Shown: positions 18,866-28,776 of the stretch, piece by piece
Layout of the letters: every line of letters begins with the position of its first letter
Numbering within the stretch: position 1 is the stretch's first letter
Source of the DNA: Acidimicrobiia bacterium
GTDB lineage: Bacteria > Actinomycetota > Acidimicrobiia > Acidimicrobiales > Poriferisodalaceae
Direction: 5' to 3'
DNA: 64,000 nucleotides
Assembly (NCBI GenBank): GCA_022822525.1
Contig: JAJEBN010000100.1
Coordinates: 1-64,000, forward strand
Notes under the pieces: model-generated
The model's database searches: none
Told to the model about the DNA's origin: nothing
The model's input: only the letters and a program-made list of their open reading frames with translations
Made by a program: the position numbers and the translations under genes

Positions 18866-20134
18866 CTATTCGAGTTCGGCTTGCATTTCCGCGATAGCGG
18901 TTTCGAGGGCGGCGGCCATGGCGGGGGGCGGGTTGCGTTGCAGCGCAGCGCCGTAGTAGCCGATGGCGGCGTCGAGGTCGCGCTCGATGAAGCGGGCTGT
19001 GTAGCCACGGAAGACCCAGGGATCGAATTCGCCGGGGTCGAGCGCCACGGCGGCGTCCAGCGATGCGATGCCGGCGACGATGAGCTCGCGATCGGGGACG
19101 CGCACCAGCAGCCAGCCGCGCAATGCCAGTGCCTCGATGTCGCTGGGGTCGTCAGCCAACACGCGGTCCAGATCCACGAGGGCCGACTGCAGATCGCAGC
19201 CGGCCGCGGGAGCATTGGCTGTCTCGCCCGCACCGGAGGGATCTTGCGATGACACCGATTCACAGTGACGCAGGTGCAGGCGGGCTGACAGTACGAGCGC
19301 TCCGCGCAGGTCGGGATCGAGCCGGAAGATCTCCTCCAGCGTGGCGCGGGACTCGTCGAGTTGATTCGCCGCGAACTGGCGCTGTGCGTCGACGAGCAAT
19401 GAACGTGCCGAGCGGTCGATGTCGCCCGTCAGGGTCTCACCCGACAGGCGCAACCCTGCCGAGCGCGCCACCAGCACACCTGCCAGGGCCCCGACGAGCA
19501 CCAGCGCGCTGACGGTGACAACCGTGGCGCTGCGCCAGCCGCTTCTGCGAGCACTCCTGCCCGGCGGGTCTGGGTCAGCTGCTGCGGTGGATCTATCCCC
19601 GGGGGCCGTGGTTCCGCCCGTGCCGACTGCTGCCGCGGCGCTGTCGCCGTCAAGCCGATCGTCGTCGCTCTCAAGAGCGCCGGCGCGAGCCTTCCAGCGG
19701 CGGGTTGCAGCCCACAGTCCGGCTGCTGCCGCGGCGAAAGCAGCCACTGGCAGGGCCCACACCAGCGTTCCCACGCCCTCCCCCGGCGGCAGCGCGTTCA
19801 CGTCGTCGCCGTAGGCGGCGGCAAGATCGGCCCTGATCTCGGTATCGCTGCGGCCGGCATCCACCCACATATCGATCTGCCGGCGCATGGCCGCCGCCGC
19901 TGGAGCATTCGACTCAAGCACGCTCTGGCCGTCGCAGACCGGACAGAGCGTCGCTTGCTTGAGCTCATATGCGCGCTCGGCCTCTGTCGCCGGCGGGCGC
20001 GTCGCCGTCGCGGCGAGCACTGCAGCGACGACGGCCACAGCGGTCACGGCCAGCCAGCCGATGCGTCGCAGTCGTGCACCGTCGGGGGTCGGCACCGTCG
20101 GCTGCGCCGACGAGGTGGCACCCGCGTCGCTCAT
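18866..20134 (-). CDS. ccmH: CcmH-CcmI-like cytochrome c biogenesis protein with TPR region
   Basis: LKQATLCPVCDGQSVLESNAP…MRRQIDMWVDAG; C-terminal TPR-like segment. Confidence 0.88.
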   Translation of the reverse strand: MSDAGATSSAQPTVPTPDGARLRRIGWLAVTAVAVVAAVLAATATRPPATEAERAYELKQATLCPVCDGQSVLESNAPAAAAMRRQIDMWVDAGRSDTEIRADLAAAYGDDVNALPPGEGVGTLVWALPVAAFAAAAAGLWAATRRWKARAGALESDDDRLDGDSAAAAVGTGGTTAPGDRSTAAADPDPPGRSARRSGWRSATVVTVSALVLVGALAGVLVARSAGLRLSGETLTGDIDRSARSLLVDAQRQFAANQLDESRATLEEIFRLDPDLRGALVLSARLHLRHCESVSSQDPSGAGETANAPAAGCDLQSALVDLDRVLADDPSDIEALALRGWLLVRVPDRELIVAGIASLDAAVALDPGEFDPWVFRGYTARFIERDLDAAIGYYGAALQRNPPPAMAAALETAIAEMQAELE

Positions 20135-20955
20135 GAGGGGCCTTCAAGCTGAGCCGGACGGCGAAGCGGTGGCCCGGGCGGCCCGTGAGCCCCTGTCCAT
20201 ACAGAATTGGAAACGAGATTGGAAACGAGAGCCGGAGATGATGTCGCCGCGCCGTCATTCGCGGCGCCGAGCAACAGATCGATGACCGCGTCGGGATCGT
20301 CTGCGCTGATCTGACCCTGCCAGCGTGCCGCCACGATGCCGTCAGGTGTGATCAGAAACGACTCGGGCGGCCGCAGCACGCCAAACTCCACCGCCCAGCG
20401 GGAATCGGGATCGTCGACGACCGACCAGTCGCCTCCGAGACGTTCGTAGAACGCAATCGCGTCGGTCGTGCGGTCGCCGAACGGCACGGCCACCAGGACA
20501 CCGTCGCGGGAATGGCGTGCCGCCCACGTCGCGAGCGCAGGATGCTCACGCTCGCACGGCACACACCATGACGCAAAGAAGTTGACGAGCGCCCACCGCG
20601 GATTCGACGACAGCGAACCCACAGCGTCGATGTCGAAACGCGCCACGTCGTCGGGGCCGATCCGCACCCCCGGCAAGGCCTGCGCGCCGCCCGCATCGAG
20701 GAACGATTCGGGCGGCCAGATGAGCTCGCCTCGCAAGGGCGGGACCAACTCGCCGATGAGCGGGCTCGCGGCACGAATGCTGCCGCCATCGGAATCCCTC
20801 GTCGCCAGCAGCGCGATCAGCCCGGCGGCCACCAAGCCCACGAGCACTGCAGCAACCCGCACCCACGAGCGGCTCCGTCGCCTTTCAGCGTCGCTGCTGT
20901 TGCCCGATGGAACCTGCGGCTCAACGCTCGACGGTTCATTGGACGGCACAGTCAC
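20131..20955 (-). CDS. ccmG: CcmG/DsbE-like thioredoxin-fold protein
   Basis: NFFASWCVPCEREHP; GPDDV…; position between ccmF and ccmH; GTGA overlap with ccmF stop. Confidence 0.9.
   Translation of the reverse strand: MTVPSNEPSSVEPQVPSGNSSDAERRRSRSWVRVAAVLVGLVAAGLIALLATRDSDGGSIRAASPLIGELVPPLRGELIWPPESFLDAGGAQALPGVRIGPDDVARFDIDAVGSLSSNPRWALVNFFASWCVPCEREHPALATWAARHSRDGVLVAVPFGDRTTDAIAFYERLGGDWSVVDDPDSRWAVEFGVLRPPESFLITPDGIVAARWQGQISADDPDAVIDLLLGAANDGAATSSPALVSNLVSNSVWTGAHGPPGPPLRRPAQLEGPS
20206..20229. repeat. 12-bp tandem duplication (attggaaacgag x2) in the 3' end of ccmG
   Basis: Exact duplicate, encodes LVSN-LVSN. Confidence 0.9.
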
Positions 20956-22919
20956 GACTCGCGCGCCCCGACGGCACCCGCGGTTAAGGCAGTGCTGCGG
21001 CGCGGAACGCGGTCGCGTGCCCCGATGCGGGTCGGCACCAGGGCAGCTGCAATGCCCAGCACGAGCACTGCGCCGCCCAGCCACATCCATGCAACGAGCG
21101 GTTTGATGAGCACGCGCAGCGCTACCTCGCTGTCTCCCTCGTCGGGGATGGTCGCCAGCGACAGATACACATCGTCGATCAGGCTCGTGGCCACCGACGG
21201 CGTCGAGATGGGCTGGCCGAATTCGGCGAAGCGTGTCACGGCCGGCTCAAAGATGCCCCGGTCCTCGATGTCCACCCGTACCCGCACGACCCGGTTGCCG
21301 TTCTCGATCGCATCGGTGAGCCCCAGGTAGGTGACCTGGTGGCCGGCGACCACGCCGGACTCCCCCGGCGAGAGCGTGAACTCTCCTTCAGACCCATACG
21401 CACTCGACGCGATGAACCCGAAGGCGATCACGGCGATGCCGATGTGGGCGATCATGCCGCCGCCAGTGCGTCCCAGCAGGCCGCGCCAGCCATTGCGCCG
21501 CACGCCCAGCCACAGCAGCCGCGCAGCGCTGCCCATGACGAAGGCGCCCAAGCCCAGCGCCAGCACCTGCCAAAAACCGTGCGCTCCCGCCCACACCGAC
21601 AGCACCATGGTCAGTGCCCCTGCCGCTGCAGGCCACACGAGCCGCTTCGAGCGAAGCTCAGCCGGGGTGTCGCGCCAATTCAGTGCCGGCGACAGCGCCA
21701 TGAGCCCGAGCAGTGCGATGCCGACCGGGGCGAGCATCCGGTCGAAATACGGCCGCCCGACCGCCAGGCGCTCGGACGCGACCGCCTCAGCCAGCAGCGG
21801 GAAGACCGTGCCGAGCATCACCACGAATGCTGCGACTGCGAAGAGCAGGTTGTTGCCGAGAAACGACCCTTCCCGGGACCAGATCGATCCCAGGCTGGCC
21901 GGGTTTCGCAGCGCCTCGCCGCGCCACGCCACCAGCACCACGCCGCTCACCACGATCACCGCGAAGAACGCCAACAGGATCGGCCCCAGCGAAGACTCGC
22001 TGAACTCGTGCACCGATTCGAGCACTCCCGAGCGCGTGAGGAACGTGCCGAAGATGGTCAACGCGAACGTCATGATGAGCAGCGACAGATTCCACACGCG
22101 AAGCATCTGGCGGCGCTGCTGGGTGATCAGCGAATGCACGAAGGCGGTGGCGGTCAGCCACGGCAGCAGCGATGCGTTCTCGACGGGATCCCACGCCCAG
22201 TACCCGCCCCAGCCCAGGACCTCGTAGGACCACCAGGCGCCCAGCATGATCCCCGCGCCCAGGCTGCCCCAGGCGACCAGCGTCCAGCGGCGGGTGTCAG
22301 CCAGCCAGCGGCTGTCGAACTGGCGCGTGATGAGCGCAGCCACCGCGAACCCGAATGGCACGGTGAAGCCGACGTACCCCAGGTACAGCATCACGGGATG
22401 AATCGCCATCAGCGGATGGTTGCGCAGCAGCGGATTCAAGCCGCCGCCGTCCGCTGGCGGATCGGCGAGCGTGCCGAACGGGTTCGCCGGGCCGGCAAGG
22501 AGTGCGAAGAAGAAGATGCACACGCCCAGCATCACCGCGAGCGCCCAGGCAACCGTCGGTTCTGATGTCCGGGCACGGAAGCGCCATGCCGCGGCGCCCA
22601 CATAGCCGCACAGCACCAGCGCCCACAGCAGGATGGATCCTTCGAGCGCGCCCCACAGCGTGGCGACCTTGTAGATGAGCGGCGTGGCGATGGTGGAGTT
22701 GCGCGCCACGTACGCCAGCGAGAAGTCGTCGCTGAGCAGGGCGAACTCCATCGCTGCGGTGGCCAGTACGCAGCCGCCGGCCATGGCAGCGATCCATGCC
22801 AGCGCCTGGCGGCACCGCTCGGGCTGCGACAGCGCTCTGGCTGCAATCAGCGTCCCGGCACCGCCGAGCGCGCTGACGAGGCCGACGGCCACGCCGAGCG
22901 TGCCCAGCACGGCGATCAC
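20952..22919 (-). CDS. ccmF: Cytochrome c heme lyase CcmF
   Basis: WGGYWAWDPVENASLLPWLTATAFVHS; GTFLTRSGVLESVHEFSES. Confidence 0.97.
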   Translation of the reverse strand: MIAVLGTLGVAVGLVSALGGAGTLIAARALSQPERCRQALAWIAAMAGGCVLATAAMEFALLSDDFSLAYVARNSTIATPLIYKVATLWGALEGSILLWALVLCGYVGAAAWRFRARTSEPTVAWALAVMLGVCIFFFALLAGPANPFGTLADPPADGGGLNPLLRNHPLMAIHPVMLYLGYVGFTVPFGFAVAALITRQFDSRWLADTRRWTLVAWGSLGAGIMLGAWWSYEVLGWGGYWAWDPVENASLLPWLTATAFVHSLITQQRRQMLRVWNLSLLIMTFALTIFGTFLTRSGVLESVHEFSESSLGPILLAFFAVIVVSGVVLVAWRGEALRNPASLGSIWSREGSFLGNNLLFAVAAFVVMLGTVFPLLAEAVASERLAVGRPYFDRMLAPVGIALLGLMALSPALNWRDTPAELRSKRLVWPAAAGALTMVLSVWAGAHGFWQVLALGLGAFVMGSAARLLWLGVRRNGWRGLLGRTGGGMIAHIGIAVIAFGFIASSAYGSEGEFTLSPGESGVVAGHQVTYLGLTDAIENGNRVVRVRVDIEDRGIFEPAVTRFAEFGQPISTPSVATSLIDDVYLSLATIPDEGDSEVALRVLIKPLVAWMWLGGAVLVLGIAAALVPTRIGARDRVPRRSTALTAGAVGARES

Positions 22920-23479
22920 AGCCGGGGCACCTCGAATGGGCAGTCGTCGAGAAATCCCTCGGGCGGCTCGTCGAGATCACCGATGCGATCAGCGTTGGCA
23001 GCGGCGTACTCGTTGGTGTGCTTCACGAGCATGTTGTCGCTCGAGAAGAAGTGCGTGTCGCGGCCGGCGACCGTCACGACATCTCCGGGCGCCCAGCGCC
23101 CCTCGAGCACGACGGGGATCCACGGCGATTCGAACAGATCCGGCGGGTCGACGCTGTGGCGCACCGACACCGAGGCGCAGTTGTGAATGACCTCGAACGT
23201 GGTCACACCGCCGTCGACAGCCACCGACGCCGGCACCACCCGCCCCTGCAGTCGGAACCTGCGGTCGCCGAGATCGGCACGCTCGGCGATGGCCTCGTCC
23301 GCATTGCGGAAGAACAGGGTGGCATTGCGCAGACCCGCGACGGCGGCCGCTCCGCCTGCGATCAGCAGCAGCACGACGAAGATGCCGATCAAGGTCGTGC
23401 GGCGGCGCCCGAGCAGCCGGCGTGCCTCGGCCCGGTCTCGGGGGGCGTCGACCGGATGCCGGGGACTGAGGTCGCTCAC
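22916..23479 (-). CDS. ccmE: Heme chaperone CcmE
   Basis: RRRTTLIGIFVVLLLIAGG; FRLQGRVVPASV; DNMLVKHTNEYAAAN. Confidence 0.88.
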   Translation of the reverse strand: MSDLSPRHPVDAPRDRAEARRLLGRRRTTLIGIFVVLLLIAGGAAAVAGLRNATLFFRNADEAIAERADLGDRRFRLQGRVVPASVAVDGGVTTFEVIHNCASVSVRHSVDPPDLFESPWIPVVLEGRWAPGDVVTVAGRDTHFFSSDNMLVKHTNEYAAANADRIGDLDEPPEGFLDDCPFEVPRL

Positions 23480-23646
23480 TGTCCGGTACCCGGATCCGAC
23501 CGGCTCGAGCTCGGGCTCGCTGCGGTGGCGCCGATGCCGACATCACGGCCGAGCGCGCGGCCCCGGCGGATCACCCAGGCGGCGTAGGCGACGATCGCCA
23601 GCGCGGTCAACGCGTAACCCCCGAACACGCTGGCTGCGTAGGTCAT
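23476..23646 (-). CDS. ccmD: CcmD-like small membrane protein
   Basis: MTYAASVFGGYALTALAIVAYAAWVIRRGRALGR between ccmC and ccmE. Confidence 0.75.
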   Translation of the reverse strand: MTYAASVFGGYALTALAIVAYAAWVIRRGRALGRDVGIGATAASPSSSRSDPGTGQ

Positions 23647-24476
23647 CGGTCGGATTCCGATGGTTCGCTGCTGTGCTCGCCGCGTCGCACCGACAGCAGT
23701 TCTTCGAGCGCTGCCTCCTCGGCGAGCTCTTCGAGTCGCAGCACCCGGTAGCGGTGCATGCCGATCCACAGCGCCACGACCGTGAAGGTGGCCCACGAAT
23801 ACAGGAGGGTCCAGTACATCTCTCCGGTGTAGTTGCGGTCGCCGCCGGGTCCGAGGCTCAAGCTGGCCTCTTGATGCAGCGTGCGCCACCAGTCCACCGA
23901 GTAGTGGACGATCGGCAGGTTGACCACTGCAATGAGCGCCATCACCGCCGAGCGTCGGGCGCGGGCTCGCGACTCGGTGGGGAGCCGCCGCAACGCCAGA
24001 TACCCGAGATAGGTCACGAAGAGCAGGACGGTGGTGGTCAGCCGGGCGTCCCACTGCCAGTAGGAGCCCCAGGTCACCTTGCCCCACAGCGAGCCGGTCA
24101 CCAGGGTGAGCGCGGTGAACATCACGCCGAGTTCAGCCGCGGCACCGGCCACGCGATCCCAATGTCGGGCCTGGCGGTCCGCGATGACGCCCTCAGTACC
24201 CCCAATACCGCCGCGCGTCCGCCACAGCACGCGCATGCTGGCGAATGCGGTCAGCGCGAAACCGCCGTAGGCGACCCAGATCGAAGGCACGTGCACGTAC
24301 ATCAGCCGGACCGCGTCGCCCTGCACCGCATCGGCAGGCGAGATCCACAGCGCCAGGATCGCCATCACCGCCGCGGCGGCCAGACCGATCGACCCGAGCA
24401 CCCTGGTCGCGACGCTGCCGGTCATCGAGGGAGGCTGCGCCTGCCGGCGAAGGTCGGGCTCAGGGGTCTCGATCAT
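23643..24476 (-). CDS. ccmC: Heme exporter CcmC
   Basis: VHVPSIWVAYGGFALTA; LWGKVTWGSYWQWDARLTTTVLLFVTYLGYLALR. Confidence 0.95.
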   Translation of the reverse strand: MIETPEPDLRRQAQPPSMTGSVATRVLGSIGLAAAAVMAILALWISPADAVQGDAVRLMYVHVPSIWVAYGGFALTAFASMRVLWRTRGGIGGTEGVIADRQARHWDRVAGAAAELGVMFTALTLVTGSLWGKVTWGSYWQWDARLTTTVLLFVTYLGYLALRRLPTESRARARRSAVMALIAVVNLPIVHYSVDWWRTLHQEASLSLGPGGDRNYTGEMYWTLLYSWATFTVVALWIGMHRYRVLRLEELAEEAALEELLSVRRGEHSSEPSESDR

Positions 24477-24484
24477 CAGGTGAT

Positions 24485-25153
24485 TCAGGCGTCTTCCAGC
24501 AGCGGGCCGGCCGCCGCCCAGCCCACCGCGACATAAGTGACGAGCACCACTGCAAGCAGCGCTGTCCAGCTCCAGCCTTGGTCGGCGCTGGTCCCCAGCG
24601 CTACGTCGAACGCTCGGGTTCCGGCCAAGAGCACCGGTGCTGCCACCGGAATCAGCAGCAGCGGAAGCAGGGTATCGGCGGACCGCAGCCCTACCGTCAT
24701 CGCCCCGTACAGGCACCCGCAGATCGAGAAGGCGGCCGTGCCGCACACAGCCGCGGTGACGAGCAGGAGCCAGTCGCTGACCGTGACCGAGAACAGCACC
24801 ACGAGGCCCGCCGCCGTACACAGCGCGACCGCCGCCATCTGGATGGCCAGCGCAGCGGCCTTGCCCCACAGGATCGCCGCCGGGGAGAGTCCTCCGAGCC
24901 TGAGCGCGTCCAGGTTCCCTCCCTCGGCTTCGATGTCAAAGCTGCGCTTGGCGCCGAGCACTGTCCCGAAGAGAACAGCCACCCAGAACAGCCCGCCTGC
25001 TCCTGCGCCCAGCAGCGACGGATTCGCGTCGAACGCGAAGGCGAAGACCACGAGAATGAGGAGCACGGTGGGCACGATCTGGATCAGCGTGACTCGGGCA
25101 CGCCGCTCGACGGTCAGGTCCTTGCGGCAGATCAGCCAGATCTCACGCCACAT
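24485..25153 (-). CDS. ccmB: Heme exporter permease CcmB
   Basis: ICRKDLTVERRAR; membrane protein between ccmA and ccmC. Confidence 0.88.
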   Translation of the reverse strand: MWREIWLICRKDLTVERRARVTLIQIVPTVLLILVVFAFAFDANPSLLGAGAGGLFWVAVLFGTVLGAKRSFDIEAEGGNLDALRLGGLSPAAILWGKAAALAIQMAAVALCTAAGLVVLFSVTVSDWLLLVTAAVCGTAAFSICGCLYGAMTVGLRSADTLLPLLLIPVAAPVLLAGTRAFDVALGTSADQGWSWTALLAVVLVTYVAVGWAAAGPLLEDA

Positions 25154-25814
25154 CGTCTGAACTGCCCACGCCGGGGTCCGCCGAGACTCGGCCGCCGGCG
25201 AGCGTCACCTGCCGGGCAGCCGCCACACGGGCTCGGCCCGTCTCGTGGGTGGCGAACATGACCGTCGCCCCGGCCGCGACGGCATCGCCCAGCAGATCGT
25301 CGAGCGCGTCCCGGCTGGCGCAGTCGAGTCCGGCGTGAGGTTCGTCCAGCAGCCAGAGCTGTGGGCGTGCGATGGTCAGGCAGGCCAGCGCCACCCGCCG
25401 CTGCTGGCCCTCGGAGAGCCTCCGGATTGCCACCTCCATCAGGCGGCCATCGAGGGAGAACCGTTCGGCCGCCGTCGATGCTTCGGCATCTGAGGCGCGG
25501 TGCAGCGCAGCGCAGTGACGCAGCTGGTCGTCGACCCGCAGGTCGCGGTACAGGGGCGCTCGATGCCCCAGCATCCCGATATGGCGGCGAACCGAGCGCC
25601 GATCAGCGACGACGTCGTAGCCCAGCACCTCGGCCCGCGAACCGCGCACCGGGACAAGACCGGCGCACGCCCGCAGCAGCGTGGTCTTGCCGGCCCCGTT
25701 GGGGCCTCGCAGGCAGACCATCTCGCCGCTCTCCACGCTGAGGTCCACGCCCGCCAGCGCGGGAAAGCGGTCCAACAGGGCCACGACGCCCTCGAAGGCA
25801 ACGGCAGCTCCCAC
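25143..25814 (-). CDS. ccmA: Heme exporter ATP-binding protein CcmA
   Basis: LRGPNGAGKTTLLRACAGL; LSEGQQRRVALACL; LWLLDEPHAGLD. Confidence 0.93.
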   Translation of the reverse strand: MGAAVAFEGVVALLDRFPALAGVDLSVESGEMVCLRGPNGAGKTTLLRACAGLVPVRGSRAEVLGYDVVADRRSVRRHIGMLGHRAPLYRDLRVDDQLRHCAALHRASDAEASTAAERFSLDGRLMEVAIRRLSEGQQRRVALACLTIARPQLWLLDEPHAGLDCASRDALDDLLGDAVAAGATVMFATHETGRARVAAARQVTLAGGRVSADPGVGSSDDVA

Positions 25815-25876
25815 GGAGTGCCAAGGCTACGGGTGGCTTCGCCCGCGTCCTGTCCCCGACGATCTGCGGCGCGTGC

Positions 25877-26095
25877 TCAAGCAGTCGCCACCACGGCGAG
25901 CACGTCGCCTTCGGCGACCGAGTCGCCTTCAGCCACGTGCAGCTCCGCCAAGGTGCCGCCCTCGGGAGCGGTCACCGGGATCTCCATCTTCATGGACTCG
26001 AGGATGAGCAGCTCGTCGCCGACGGCCACCGCGGATCCCACCTCGGCGACCACCTTCCATACCGTTGCGGTCAACTCTGCTCGAACGTCCAACAC
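25877..26095 (-). CDS. Biotin/lipoyl-attachment (BCCP-like) small protein
   Basis: LLILESMKMEIPVTAPEGG; GTG start. Confidence 0.92.
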   Translation of the reverse strand: MLDVRAELTATVWKVVAEVGSAVAVGDELLILESMKMEIPVTAPEGGTLAELHVAEGDSVAEGDVLAVVATA

Positions 26096-26260
26096 GAAGT
26101 TTCTCCTGCGGCTGCGGGGAGCGAATGGCGGGCGCCAAGCTAACCGCGGCAGCGGACCAGCGCCCGGGCCGGACTGCCCGCATCGGGCTGCGCGCATCGT
26201 CGTGCAGGGGTCGCGACCATCCCCGAGCCCGCGCGGACCGCTCGGTACTGTCAGTGCGCG

Positions 26261-27142
26261 GTGTTCTTCATTGTGCTCGTGACTGCCGCAGGTTTGGGTA
26301 TCGGCTTTGCCGTCGCATTGCTGAGGGGCATCGCCCCACGCGACGTCTTTGTGCGACTGCGTGTGCTGCAGATCAACCACTGGTCAGTGCTCGTGCTCGG
26401 TGCGGTCCTGTCACTTGCCGTCGCACTGGACACCAACATGCTCGCCGGCCGTTATGCGCTCGGCGTGTCGCTGGCCCTGCTGCTCGCGGGCTGCCTGCTC
26501 AACCGGCACATCACCGGCGTGCTGATCGCCGCCATCGGGATCGCTCTCAACCTCACAGTTCTGCTGCTCAACGGCTACCTGCCAGTCAGCGAGAGCGCGG
26601 TCGTCGCTGCCGGCATCATCGACTTCGACGGACTCGACCGGGTGCTGCTGGGCACGGCCCGCCGCTGGGCAGGCGACACGACGATCGCCGCGTGGCTGGG
26701 AGGCGCGATTCCGCTCGCACTTCTGCGAGACGTGATCACCCTCGGCGACATGGTGACCGCCGCCGGCTTGGCCAACGTCGGATTCCGTCTCATGTGGCCC
26801 GCTGCCGCGACAGCTCGCCGACTCGCGGCAGTCCCCCAAGGCGGCGATGACTACTTCGACGACGAGTCGGTCGTGCTCAGGCCGACCGCGCAGCCCACCA
26901 CCCTGGAGAACCCCTCGCTGGTCGGCGCGGCGGCGGCCTCGCGGCCAGCCGGCTATCCCCCCGCAGCCACGCCAGCGGCACCGTCTGCCGAGCCTGCGCC
27001 CAGAGAGCCCGCCTGGGCGTCACGCGTCGAGCCCGCGCCTTGGCCAGCCCCGGCACCCTGGCCCTACGAGTCGGCGGATGCCGGCAGCGACATATCAGGC
27101 GAACCCACCGAGACGCACGATCCGCAGCTCTTCGGAGCCTGA
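26261..27142 (+). CDS. DUF5317-like integral membrane protein with Pro/Ala-rich C-tail
   Basis: Hydrophobic repeats with NGYLPVS; GTG start. Confidence 0.7.
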   Translation: MFFIVLVTAAGLGIGFAVALLRGIAPRDVFVRLRVLQINHWSVLVLGAVLSLAVALDTNMLAGRYALGVSLALLLAGCLLNRHITGVLIAAIGIALNLTVLLLNGYLPVSESAVVAAGIIDFDGLDRVLLGTARRWAGDTTIAAWLGGAIPLALLRDVITLGDMVTAAGLANVGFRLMWPAAATARRLAAVPQGGDDYFDDESVVLRPTAQPTTLENPSLVGAAAASRPAGYPPAATPAAPSAEPAPREPAWASRVEPAPWPAPAPWPYESADAGSDISGEPTETHDPQLFGA

Positions 27143-27171
27143 GCGGCGCCGCGTCCCGAGATAATGGAGCG

Positions 27172-27510
27172 GTGGCTGACACCGGGAAGACGCGAGACCC
27201 CGGGCCCGACGGCAGTCAGGGCACTGCGCCGCCGACAGATCATGGATTCGACGATGTCCTTGCCCGGCGGGCGCGGCTGAAGCGGATCACCAGCCTCGGC
27301 CAGCGCACCGGTTACGGCCTGTATCTCATGTCGCTGGTGCTGGGTGCGGTGGGCATCCGCTGGGGCTACACACCCCTGCTGAGCACGCTGATCGCCGTGG
27401 CGCTCGTGGTGGGCTCGATGCTGCTCGCGCCCACCATCATCATGAGCCACGGCATCAAGGCCGCCGAGCGCGAGGAGCGCCGGGCCGCCGCAGCCGCATC
27501 GACCGAATAG
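27172..27510 (+). CDS. Small two-TM hypothetical membrane protein
   Basis: LYLMSLVLGAVGIRWG…LIAVALVVGSMLLAPTIIMSHGIKAAEREE; GTG start. Confidence 0.65.
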   Translation: MADTGKTRDPGPDGSQGTAPPTDHGFDDVLARRARLKRITSLGQRTGYGLYLMSLVLGAVGIRWGYTPLLSTLIAVALVVGSMLLAPTIIMSHGIKAAEREERRAAAAASTE

Positions 27511-27521
27511 GCGGGGACGTC

Positions 27522-28757
27522 ATGGCAGGAACTCTGAGCGCAGCCGCGGCTGGCAACGAAGCGGCAGGCGCCCTCGACGGCGTACGGGTCGTGGATCTCA
27601 CGACGGTGCTCATGGGCCCGCTCGCCTGCCGGATGCTGGGCGATCACGGCGCCGATGTGATCAGGGTGGAATCGCTGGACGGCGATTCCACGCGCAACGG
27701 CCTTCCTGCCCGGACCGCCGGCATGTCCGGCTTCAGCCTCAACATCCAGCGCAACAAGCGCTCACTGGCACTCGACCTCAAGTCCGATGCCGGACGTGCA
27801 GCCATGCAGCGACTGCTCGCGAGCTCAGACGTGCTGGTCACCAACATGCGGGCCGCGGCACTCCGACGTCTCGGCCTCGATGCCGACGCTCTGGCGGCGC
27901 AGCACCCGCAGCTTATCTGCTGCCGGGCAAACGGCTATGGCAGCGGCGGACCGTACCGAGACAAGGCGGCGTACGACGACGCCATCCAAGCCGCCTCGGG
28001 CCTGTCGGACCTGATCGGCCGCATCTCCGGCGAGCCGGGGTTCGTGCCGTCTGTGATCGCGGACAAGGTCAGCGGGCTGCATGTCGTAGAGGCTGTGCTC
28101 GCGGCCCTGTTCCATCGAGAACGGACTGGTGTGGCACAGATCATCGAAGTGCCCATGTTCGAGACGATGGTGGCGTTCAACCTCGTGGAGCACTACCGCG
28201 GCGCGGTGTTCGAGCCGCCCGAGGGTCCATTCGGCTACGACCGGCTCCTCACCCCGCACCGGCGTCCCTACCCCACGGCCGACGGCTGGGTCTGCCTGCT
28301 GCCGTACAACGATGCGCAGTACCGCGCCTTCTTCGCGTTCGTCGAACGACCCGAGTTGGCCGACGATCCGCGCTTCGCCGACCACAACGCGCGGATCGCG
28401 CACATCGACGAGCTGTACTCCCTGTTCGGGGAGCTCTCGGTGCGCCGCACGACCGATGAGTGGATCAGCTACTGCGACACCCACTCGATCCCGGCCGCGA
28501 GAGTCATGGACTTGGCAGACCTCGACGCGGATCCCCAGCTCGCCGCCGTGGGCCTCGTGAGCATCTCGGAGCACCCCACCGAAGGGGCGTACCGCTATGT
28601 GGCCGATCCGGTGGTCTACTCCGCGACACCGACACGGCTGCGCCGCCATGCACCGCGTCTGGGCGAGCACGCTGTCGAGATCCTCAGCGAGCTGGGGTAC
28701 GACGCGAGCGACATCGACCGCCTGGCGGCCGAGGGCGTCATCGTCGTCGCTCGCTGA
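27522..28757 (+). CDS. CaiB/BaiF-family CoA-transferase
   Basis: GVRVVDLTTVLMGPLACRMLGDHGADVIRVE; NMRAAALRRLGLD; HRRPYPTADGWV. Confidence 0.95.
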   Translation: MAGTLSAAAAGNEAAGALDGVRVVDLTTVLMGPLACRMLGDHGADVIRVESLDGDSTRNGLPARTAGMSGFSLNIQRNKRSLALDLKSDAGRAAMQRLLASSDVLVTNMRAAALRRLGLDADALAAQHPQLICCRANGYGSGGPYRDKAAYDDAIQAASGLSDLIGRISGEPGFVPSVIADKVSGLHVVEAVLAALFHRERTGVAQIIEVPMFETMVAFNLVEHYRGAVFEPPEGPFGYDRLLTPHRRPYPTADGWVCLLPYNDAQYRAFFAFVERPELADDPRFADHNARIAHIDELYSLFGELSVRRTTDEWISYCDTHSIPAARVMDLADLDADPQLAAVGLVSISEHPTEGAYRYVADPVVYSATPTRLRRHAPRLGEHAVEILSELGYDASDIDRLAAEGVIVVAR

Positions 28758-28776
28758 CGGGCTGCCGCAACGAACG

